From: Gracilariopsis chorda
Taxonomy: Eukaryota > Rhodophyta > Florideophyceae > Gracilariales > Gracilariaceae
NCBI GenBank assembly: GCA_003194525.1
Contig: NBIV01000256.1
Span: forward strand, 1-64,000
DNA length: 64,000 nucleotides
Direction of reading: 5' to 3'
Of the stretch, positions 20,177-29,074 are shown piece by piece. The notes beneath the pieces are model-generated. The model was not told the origin of the DNA, made no database searches, and saw only the letters and a list, made by a program, of their open reading frames with translations. Position 1 is the stretch's first letter. Every line of letters starts with the position of its first letter. The position numbers were made by a program, and so were the translations under genes.

Positions 20177-22369
20177 TCGGCGGTGGGTTGGTTTCCTCGA
20201 TAACGAGTGATTCATCCCGTTGACGAGGGTTTCTATCCGCATAAGCGGGGGTTGGAACGGATGGTTGCGCGATCTCCCGAATCGGGGTGTATGAAGCTTG
20301 CCGCGCACGCGGGGTCTGTGGTAGGCATGGGAAAAGTTCGTTTTAGTACGGAGGTAGGAAGCCGTCGGGACGGAACGTTTCTCCTCTGGAGTGAGGGCCT
20401 CGTAGTTTGCCACCACCTTGACCATATCCTTCAGTGAGCAGATACACTAAGGCGAGGTATGGCCATGGGCATAACAAAGGTGGCAAATGAGAGCCAACAC
20501 CGCGACACGCGGATTATTATTCCGAGTATCGGAGAAGCGAAGCGCAGGGCGGGTGTCAGTCCATCCAGACCGTTGATAACGGGATTGACCGTTTGAAAAC
20601 GGGATTCGTTGGGGTTGGACTCGACCGTTACCACCGTATAGAATGGGATCTTCTGTTTCCGTATCACGGGTCATCTCCGTCGTTGACAGTAAATCGGTGG
20701 TTGGAATCGACACACCATCCCCCTGCACTAAATTCACGGTATCAAATCCCTGTCTAGGGTTCCCATCCGCAGTGAGCAGGAGCGATGAGGAGTCGCTCTC
20801 CATCATCAACGCCTTGGCGGATTTAGACCGATTGTTCGGAGTTCTTGCAAGAAGTGCATCCCTTTCCGCTCGAGCATGTTGGACCAGCTCGAGATAGGTG
20901 ATCCTGGACTTATCCTCTCGATAACGGGTAACTAAACTCCGGATTGCCACGTCAAGACCATCGATGAGCATGGTACAGCGCTCCCCAGCGCGGTATACGT
21001 TACCACATCTGTGGAAAGCCTTGTTAAAGCGCACTGAGTAATCGGTCTCGGTCTCTCCAGCACGCTGGCGTGTATCTCGCAAAGCGAGGATAGCCTGCTG
21101 AATAGCGGTGTTTGTGGAGTAGGAGCGCAGTAGATACTGCACAGCCTGCGGCCAACATGTAACTCCTCCCTCGGATGCGCGAGATGATCCTCTGACAGAG
21201 ATGTATTGGTCCTCCGCCACTCCCCGTAAGAAAAAAGGTAAAGCAAAATAGGCTTGTCTCTCATTCATACCGAGGATATCGGGCTCCGCTACAAAGCGGG
21301 ATAAGAAATCCAGTACCAGGACTGGATCCTCTCCAGTAAAATACTGGTTGCGGAGCGAGAGCTGCATTCGCTTAATGCAGTCTCGCACCTTTCCCGTACC
21401 ACGGGGCGTACGTCCAGGTGACGAATCTTCGAGCCGGTAGTACCGGTATGACAAAAGCTTCCAGTAATCCGGGTTTGTCGGTTTCAATTCCCGGAGACCG
21501 GGGTGTCTTCTCCACTTTCGGCGGGCGCAGACCACACCTTCGGTGGCCGATGACCGTTTCGAGCGGGAAGAATAGCCTCGCTTCTCGTCCTCCGAGTCGG
21601 AGTCCGAGGAGCTCCAGCTATTCGAAGGATTTCGGGATGAATCTGACGATGTCGAAGAGTCCGAGTATTTTCGGTGGTGTTTCCGCTTATGACGGCGTTT
21701 CTTTTTCCCAGCATGCTGGTGATTTTGAAACGCAGTCGTTACCGGATCATCCGGCGATGGTTTGTCCATGAGAACGAACCGCTCCAGTATCTCCAAGCGA
21801 GCACCAATCCGATCAAATCGGGACTCAACTCCTTCGATGAAGGTGGCGGGTTGCCCCAAACTCTCCAACACGGAGTTGACATCAGACCGTGAAATAAGGA
21901 GGTCCTCGGCAACCTCTTTAACCGGGGTTGCCATAACCACCTCTTGGAGGGATTTCAATTCCCCTACGAGGGTGTCGTGGGCAGTCCACAGGGCGCGGAC
22001 CTGGGAATCCAGGGATGTCCCCAGGGAGGAATTGTCCACCGTTCCACAGGAGTTTGATACCGCGACAGCGGGAGTCGATGCATCATTCCCCTGAGGGGGT
22101 GACAACGAGGGCAAAAGAGTGTTCCGGGGTTCCCCGGGGTTGGTTTGAATTCCTCGAAGAGGGTCCACCAGCGAAGCTGGAGCCGGTCCGATTCGGAATG
22201 CGGGATGCGAACCGAACTTCGGGGACTTCTCCACCATCGTGGGAACGACTGCGGGTGACCGCACGCTCCGCATCGGAGGGCTGCCTCGACATGAGGAGCT
22301 ATTGTTACGACGGAAAGGATTCCGGAACTTCCGGGAAGTGGAAGACAAACCTCGAAAGAGGGAAAACAA
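20159..22369 (-). pseudogene. gag of copy 2 (capsid and nucleocapsid), one internal TAG
   Basis: 640 codons run to TAG 20449-20447, then the same frame continues to TGA 20161-20159, about 735 codons in total. It has a Ser/Pro-rich N-terminus, a short helical stretch near residue 125, a basic Lys/His/Arg run followed by Ser-rich repeats near residues 225-270, a retrotransposon gag-like capsid domain (about 300-500; QYFTGEDPVLVLDFLSRFV, RAGETETDYSVRFNKAF), and a CX2CX4HX4C zinc knuckle. The knuckle, CHLCYAHGHTSP then C, has TAG as the residue just before its last Cys. Copy 1 has a sense codon there. Many microhairpins are embedded. Confidence 0.85.
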
Positions 22370-22380
22370 ACACCGATTCT

Positions 22381-22397
22381 AGGTCGGGAGACCACTT
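22381..22397 (-). other. Primer binding site of copy 2
   Basis: On the minus strand, three bases after the 5' LTR end, the sequence reads TGGTCTCCCGACCT. It starts with the TGG that pairs with a tRNA CCA end. I cannot name the tRNA. Confidence 0.55.
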
Positions 22398-23230
22398 TGT
22401 GGTGCAATGCCCCAAAGGGGAAAAACACCGAAAGATGTTCGGGATCTTCCTCTCACGAGGTGAACCAAGTTGGGTAGAGCCCTCCCAGAGGTGTCACGGT
22501 GAAGTCGGTTTGTAAGACCAGGGACACCTGTCGGGACTCGCGGAGGGAGGTTAACGCAAAGAATCGGTATCCGCGTGAGCGGGGTGTGATCCTTAGTAGA
22601 GGTATGTTTCCACGTAAGTGGGAATGTGTGAGCGGGTGCACACAGGAGGGCCGCGGGTAGCGGGATGTACTACCCTGAAAGGGGGAAATGAGGAAGAGTG
22701 AAGGTAAAGGAGGAAGAGTGGGCGAGGGTGAGTCGCGAGAGCGACGAACAAATACGACAATGCCGGTGGACAGGACTCCCTATACAGGGCGAAACACCAA
22801 CGTGATTGGAACCATTATACTCCCAGGGATGGGTCTCTTTAGGCGTGCAAGGGGGTTAGAGGTCCCGTGGTTCACGGCGTTTCCCTCCAAGGAGAAGTTG
22901 AGAACGCGCGGAAGCGGCAACCACTAGTGCGAATTCCCCAGGTTGGGGTTCCTTGTTGGGGAAGGTTTATTGGTGCAACGGCAGTGTGCCGTCGCACAAA
23001 GTACTAGCTTCCCAGAAATGGGTGTAAAAATAATAAATAAAATTAACTAAAATACTCCACATTCCGTGGCATCGTCCACTACTGTGGCCAACCGCCAAAT
23101 GACCCAAAACCGTGTCCCACGTGTCCATATCCACCATTGTGGGGCGTAGTTCATATACACACTACACAAACGATAATATCGGGAAAGCATTCAAGTACCA
23201 AGAATCTCTCCCTGAGGGCGTTGCACTTCA
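22398..23230 (-). repeat. 5' LTR of copy 2 (right)
   Basis: 833 bp with ends TGTGGTGCAATGCC and TTGCACTTCA on the plus strand, colinear with 13383-14225. The 10-bp stem of the left LTR has one mismatch here (GTGCAACGGC). High similarity to the left LTR indicates a fairly recent insertion. Confidence 0.9.
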
Positions 23231-23354
23231 CGTACCAGCAATCTGTAGAAGCCCGGAAAGTTATTAGCATAGTACTATGAATGACTACAGAGAACAAGAA
23301 ATCTATTCAACGTACTGAATGTAGAGTAGTATGATGCATGCAGTAGAAGCGACC

Positions 23355-24165
23355 CTACGTATGTGGAGACCTTATAGAAAGGTTCCACACGCCGTAAAGA
23401 TAGAGATTTCGCAAATATGTAGGCACCAGTCCACAAAATGCTCTTGCATTAGTAATAGAGAGATTGTTCAGAAGCAAATGAGGCACAGATGTTGATGCCT
23501 CCTGGTAACAGTATCTGGCAATGTGATGTCTTGAGCACAACATTTGTATGAAGTCATTGCAAACGAAAGAGTTGCCGCTGACGCAAGAGACGTTATCCAG
23601 CTTGATGTATTCCTCAACTAAAGAAATGAATAGTTCCGCGAATATGTTATAAGTCGTCTCGTTGTAGAATACCAGAAAAGAACCGATGTAAAAAGTGAAG
23701 CTCATATCCTCATCGACATCAAGCAGCACGTTAAGAATAATTCTTCCATTTCCGACGTATATTCAATGCACAAAGATCGTTATTCTATGTGATGTTAGAT
23801 CTACTGTACACACGTCTAGTGCGTTTTATAATGTTAGTATTCATGTGATTGTTATAGTTCTGCACAATTGCCAACATCTTCAACGTTGTAAGTGGATAGT
23901 CTGAAAACCATGGATAAGAGAAGAAGAGTACTTTATCGATAGCTTCATATGCTGCATGTTCTACCTCAAATGTTAGCGCGTTTGCCCACAAAAAACGTAC
24001 TACTGCACTCGAAATCTTGATCTGCAGAAGCTCCGAGTAATCTTCGTTAAGATCGGTAATAATTTGTAAGAGAGGATCAACCATTGGATTCGATTCAAGA
24101 AGCAAAGAGTATCTGTTTTTTCTGCTTAGGAGAATAAACATTGTTAGTACATTTGAGGCAAACAT
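23355..24165 (-). CDS. Hypothetical alpha-helical protein, two exon-like ORFs
   Basis: ORFs 24165-23785 (126 aa) and 23729-23355 (124 aa) are consecutive on the minus strand and 55 bases apart. Both are hydrophobic and helix-prone without clear membrane spans, and an intron could join them. The block IKISSAVVRFLWANALTFEV weakly resembles FRICAARVVFSSDIMKVE in the ORF at 41402-41058. This suggests a diverged host gene family, perhaps a helical-repeat type. Function unknown. Confidence 0.3.
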
Positions 24166-24704
24166 TCACTGAAAGTGATACATACCTCACTATAGAGTTA
24201 TTGTTGGTAGAGTGCGTGCAAAGTAGATGGACAGTGCAAAATATCGTTTTTATCTGAGCTTGGGTGAAAATAGTACTATAAAAGCCTCTGTAGTACAGTT
24301 TTGGTCGCCAAGGTAGTCATAAGCAATTTCTTCAACGACGAAAGCCGTTAAAATGTAGCAAAACATCAAATAATCGATTCAAACGTACTGCATCCAGGTT
24401 TTGGCGTAGATTGTGCGCTACATGGCTTTTTGGAAGGCGATATGGCTAGAATGTGTGTATAAAAAGTACAAAAAGGTAATTGTAGGCCTAATATTTTGAC
24501 TTGTACGATTTAAAGAGAGATCTTTACACATTAATTGAGTTATTTCTTTTACCAGGGTGTATTAAATGTTAATAGGATTGAATAGTAGTACAAATATACT
24601 AAAAATGACTATGGTATCGATCGTGATTCAATAAGTAGATAAACAGCTTGATGCAAGGAAATGTCTTGAAGGGCAAGGACAATTTCCACATTTAATTTTC
24701 ATGG
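24166..24704. other. AT-rich intergenic
   Basis: No gene or repeat recognised. Confidence 0.5.
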
Positions 24705-25078
24705 CTAGTGTCTACAGACCGCTGATCTCATATGAGGTCAAAACAATCAACTTAACGTTTAATTTTAGTTATTTTGATCGGATTGTTTTGCCTTTTGTAT
24801 GCTGTATACGTTATGCAACATGTTTTTGTGAAGAAAAAATTCTAGTATCTGTTGTGTATGCTAGGTGAGATGCAGAAACATGAGACAACCAGATTGTTTG
24901 AAAGAGATGTGCTTGTGAAATATGACTAATTTACTACAGAGCTTCAGAAAACCGGCTTTTTTGATATCAAAAACGTACTTTTAGTTCAAAAACACCGTTT
25001 CTTACGCGTGTATGAAAGGTTCAAAACCTTCAAAAAATAATCATTTGGCAACATTACATCCGGGGGGATAGACACTAG
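24705..25078 (+). mobile_element. MITE-like element, copy A
   Basis: 374 bp with perfect 10-bp terminal inverted repeats CTAGTGTCTA/TAGACACTAG. The whole unit recurs in inverted orientation at 46341-46710. It has no coding capacity. The internal landmark TCATATGAGGTCA, a near-palindrome, sits next to one end. Confidence 0.75.
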
Positions 25079-26251
25079 GCAGCACGGCCAGCCACCGCGC
25101 AGCAGGTCACATGTGAATGATGCAATTCATGAATACTGTCCCTACGCTTACCACAAATCCATCTGTTCCAGGCGTCATAGATATCACACAAAAAGGTTCC
25201 AAAAATACCAAATAGGTTTATATCAAATGTCCCCCAAAATTTCCAAAGGTGCACCTATACCTGAGTTAAACTGATGCCAGGTTGGTACTCTGATTGATTC
25301 ATTATCCACCTCGCCAAGACGGTATCCGCATAAGCAGTGCTCTACAATTCGTCTAGAATGAACTAACAGGCCTGACCAGTAAGTCCTGATTTCTTATTAT
25401 TGTGGTTCATTACATCCCATATTACTGTGGAGTTGTTTGCCAACTCTCTGAATGAGGGTGGTACTGCAGTCTAGACAAAAGAGGTTCTAGATTTGGAGCG
25501 ATTGGGTCGTGGAAAGAAGTGGAGCATGAAATAGAAGGAACCGGTGGAAATCTGCCGTTTGAAACGAATTTATTGTTCAATGTACATGTATAGTTCGATG
25601 CTGGGGTTAGAGATGAATCACCTTATTGCCGTTGCGTCTTACTAACTTGGTCAAGAAGGCATGAATTTCTCAATCGGAAAATGAAGTTGTCTATGAATGA
25701 TATCATATTTGTACGCATTCCGTCTTGATTTCTACCATTTTGCAATGAAGAATGGTAGTTTTCTCAGAGCCACGCCGCATGTGCCAATGCTTTTATCGAA
25801 ATGCGGTTGTTTATCTGGAGGAGAAGGGCAAAAGGTCCTAAGTATGCCTTTCCACAAGATATAGAACTATTGTACCTGTACTGGATTGCTAGTTCATGTA
25901 AGAAATCTTCAAATGCTTTCCTTGGCTTTTCGGCCTTCTGGAAGGTTTTCCCTCTTAATTTTTGAAGCTCTAGTGGTTTACTATCTGCATTCGTACACGA
26001 GTCAGATGAAAATTCAGTGTGGGGTTGCTGCAATTTACAAGTGTATGGAAAACATGTTTGAGTGCTACTCGTGTTTGTCAATGAACGAGCTTTAGACTCT
26101 TTCATTGTGATTTAAAGTATACTGGGTGAACTTAAAGGCGGCGAAATTGGTAGTTACGTAGGGAGGAAATCTAGTCCATTCTCTTCTTCAACTACTCCAT
26201 TTCTTGAGAATAGTTGTAATACGTTGATGTACTCATCTGCACTTGGATGTA
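25079..26251. other. Intergenic with a weak ORF
   Basis: Mostly non-coding. A 113-aa minus frame at 26105-25764 is Lys/Ser-rich at its start with no recognisable domain. I regard it as unproven. Confidence 0.3.
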
Positions 26252-28175
26252 CTATATTACTTTCCAGTTTAACAAGGCCATTCTTTGAAAAGTATCAAGT
26301 AGGTGGGCTGCTTCTTGTTCAATTGCATTTTCCGAATTGTATATAATCGTCATTGTTTCAACTCCAACATCTTCGATAGTCTGCGTTTGTTCCTGTTGCA
26401 ATTTGTGCCTGGTATCGTGAAACTTTGCAACGGTTACTTTGTTTTCGCATTTCTCAGAATCGCATGAACATCCCAATAATTTCTCCCCTCTTCTTTTTCT
26501 TCTTTATTGCGGGTTCAGCATGCCTGATTATGGCACGCTGATAGTGTTTTCTCATCTGAAATACCTCTCTCTCCTCAAGAACGCTAACAATTTCTGTGGC
26601 CACTGGCGGACTATCTCCGCTAAAGTCATACCTCGTCTTTCTGCAGGAGCAGAGAGCTCGCATATTGTAGATTCCGTCCACTTGGCGCAACGCAGCAAAA
26701 AACGTTCCACATCATTGGTAGCGTGTGTGTTGCAGTCGCACTGTGACCGCTTTCTTTCTGTGTATGTAGCAACCGGATGAAGCTTCGACGTGCGCCCTTC
26801 GTAGATTTGCGAAAGCGTAAAATCTACTTTTCGAAACGATATGACGTCCTCTAGTTGTTCTGGGACATCACTGATGAAAGTTTTGGCTTTCGAAGCCGCC
26901 ATGATTTGTGTTTTAGCGTCCTCAAAGTAGATCACGACTTTGATTTTATCATTCAAGGAAGTGCTTAAGCCTTGGTTTGCAAGGGTATCCACCAGTTCAA
27001 ATTGCGGAAGACCGTAATGGCCAGGTATCCAAACGATATCGATGGAACAGTATTTTCTTTCGCTGATAACACTCAGGATTTGTAGTACGCTTTACAGCGA
27101 AGAGGGTTGTGTCCGGGGAGATTTTCGTAAGCACTCGGCCATGCTCTTCGCGTCTGTTAGTAGTCTAGTTCTCTTTTTCCACTCCTGTTCCCATTTATTC
27201 AAGCCCTTCTTTAGGGTGTGTTTTGCAGCGATGAACTCTGCTGTAAAAGAAGATGCTTCGACTCGTTTCACACAGGAACATTTTCTGTTGCTGCACTTTC
27301 CTTTACTAGCGCATTTTGCAACTAGCTTCGACATTGGTTTTGCTAATGATCTCATGTCTTCCTCTCTTTTTAACAGTACAAGACCACTCTCATCGAAGCC
27401 ATTACTTTTGTCATAGCTTTTTACGGTTTCTGCGGAGAGATTCTCACTGTGAACATTTGACCAGTATTGGAACACCACGAGTAATACCCTCTCTACCTGA
27501 AAAGTAACATGTTTAGCCGGAGGAACTAACTCTGTGGTAGACTTAGCAATGTCAGCAATAAACCGCCTGGCATCCAACTTCCATTGCATTGATCCAGGGT
27601 CATACTCGCTTGTAAATAAATTAGATAGCCGCCTTTTTACTTCACTTGCCTCAACTTTGTTCTCATTCCAACTACAGCGCAGGGATTTCTTCTGATCAAA
27701 GGTTGCGAGCCTCGGCATTCCGTTCTTTTCCAGATACACTAGTAGAGTCGTGTCTTCGAAAACCTCGGGCAGTACATTGCTGTTGATGATTTCAAAAATT
27801 TGTTTGTGCCGATCGCTGCCTTAAGATAATGTTCATGCCTTACTCCAAATGTCCCACCAGTAAAATCACAGCCAGCCAAAACATATGCGCTTGATAACGT
27901 GTTCTGGTCTATCCCATAACGAACGAGATTGTAAACCAGATTGTCCAGTTCGACTACGTGATTTCGAATTACATATATGAACTTCTGTCTGCGCATATAC
28001 TCCGCTAATTTCAGAATCATTGTGAAGTCTGTATCCTTAGAAACTATCACAGAGCTACCATGCATTGATCTGTGCCTCTCTTCAACACCATCTCGCCTAT
28101 TACATCCATTCTTTTCTAGCGTTGGGAAAAAGGTTTTTACTTGATGCAATAAATCTTGTCTGAGACTCTCGGAGC
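26252..28175 (-). pseudogene. Gene with XPG-like region and Cys-rich CXC-type domain, interrupted by a LINE
   Basis: On the minus strand 28175-27739 carries SKDTDFTMILKLAEYM and AYVLAGCDFTGGTFGV. This fits an uncharacterised eukaryotic family known for a (L)xGCDTTS-like block and an XPG-like fold. 27739-27270 continues in another frame and ends in CASKGKCSNRKCSCVK. The next Cys-rich piece, GCSCDSEKCENKV, appears at 26476-26440, beyond the LINE and in the same frame. Together they give the usual C...C....C.C...C.C...CxN array, so the LINE landed inside this domain. One frameshift also lies near 27739. Family assignment is from memory of sequence style. Confidence 0.5.
26487..27270 (-). mobile_element. 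5'-truncated LINE fragment (RNase H and C-terminus)
   Basis: Minus-strand residues VEASSFTAEFIAAKHTLKKG at 27260-27200 and the frame 26992-26552 match the C-terminal half of the LINE at 61594-63984 at more than half of the positions (for example SQIYEGRTSKLHPVATY versus SQIYVGHTPKLHPVASY, and LAEIVRQWPQKLLAFLRRER). Homology begins abruptly in the middle of RNase H, typical of incomplete reverse transcription. The 3' end shares the AATAAAGAAGAA tail with the longer copy. Confidence 0.85.
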
Positions 28176-28950
28176 GTCAAAGTTACACTTGAAAGTTCCA
28201 GTCCCAACCGTCAAGAGAACTTCAACGCACGGGTTCTTCAAAAGCGCAACGGCCTTTCAATTTCAAGATTTCCAATGTTTCCGTTGGGCGCTTCATGCTT
28301 TCTATCATCAATTTCCGTTGCACGCAGTTCATTTGCTTGCAATGCTGGGGCTTTGTTATCCCCCAAAATTCGTCAAGCAGTTTTCGCCCCTATTGCTCGA
28401 TCTAACTTCTGATTTCACAGGTTTGTCCTGCATGTTCTGTTTGGTTTCAAGATTCCTAGCAATCAAGAATTCACAATCTCGTGGTATTTCAAATCATTGC
28501 CTGACACTGGCACTGGCACTGGCACTGGCACCAAATTATGTGGAATTTCTCCCATGCAGTTGGCGGGTATGCAGAAACAGCCACCATGACGATATGTGTG
28601 AGCATTCAAACCATGCTCCTGTAATTGCTCATGTGCAGACACATCTCCGTAGAACCAGTGAAGAGAGCATATGGCATCTCTGCTACTTTTCAAGCTAATC
28701 AACGTAGACCATGGAACGGTTACGGGATTCAAGAGCCCCAGTCGATACAACTGTTCGTCTCCGGTCAATCTGATAGTACTATCGCCGTTGCGAGAAACAT
28801 CACTACGAGCTTGCTCTTCGCGCTTTTGCGGGATCACATAGGAAGGGTCGCCGATATTTCAATGCAACTGTTTCAGATGCCTACTTGTTTTCTCAGTGAG
28901 CCAGGGACGGAGGGAGGATATGCTTCAGTTTCAAAACTGTGAATTGAAAA
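28176..28950 (-). pseudogene. Upstream remnant of the same or an adjacent degenerate gene
   Basis: Minus frames 28837-28463 and about 28490-28365 contain SLHWFYGDVSAHEQLQEHG and RDCEFLIARNLETKQNMQD, broken by stops. A short hexamer run (ctggca repeated, 28502-28530) encodes VPVPVPVPV. No domain is recognised. Position and strand suggest the N-terminal part of the interrupted gene downstream. Confidence 0.3.
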
Positions 28951-29074
28951 TGTGAGTTTCCGCGACGGCTGTCTGTACCTCTTGTCCACATTTGATTTAT
29001 AAGACCTACCATGCCTGATAAGTATGGAGGCATACTGCAGTAATGTTGAAAGGATATCCCTACTATTTTTTCTA

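Larger units (their letters stand above)
13378..23235 (-). mobile_element. Complete Ty3/gypsy chromodomain retrotransposon, copy 2, with target-site duplication
   Basis: The element occupies 13383-23230 and is flanked by the 5-bp direct repeat CGTAC at 13378-13382 and 23231-23235. Reading on the minus strand: 5' LTR (right), PBS, gag, protease, RT, RNase H, integrase, chromodomain, PPT, 3' LTR (left). gag and pol are in different frames, pol at +1. Within the pol frame the only breaks before the integrase tail are five TAG and one TGA, and gag has one further TAG. Catalytic motifs are intact. The internal sequence and LTRs contain dozens of short hairpins. Confidence 0.93.

Noticed and set aside
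129..20449. Genome-wide reassignment of UAG to an amino acid
   Set aside because: The hAT, LINE and Gypsy B frames show no clear sense use of TAG, and the amino acids replaced differ (Tyr, Trp, Gln, Lys, Leu). So a simple reassigned code is not supported, and only the bias is reported.
21964..22515. Overlapping ORFs of 154 and 166 aa on both strands near the copy 2 5' end
   Set aside because: They overlie gag and run across the LTR boundary. gag is supported by homology, these are not.
13383..23230. Repeat-induced point mutation as the cause of stops
   Set aside because: CAG to TAG and TGG to TAG fit C-to-T change, but Tyr, Lys and Leu sites need other changes, the LTRs remain very similar, and there is no general depletion of C.
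28495..28535. ctggca hexamer run
   Set aside because: Only about four units. An ordinary microsatellite encoding VPVPVP on the minus strand.
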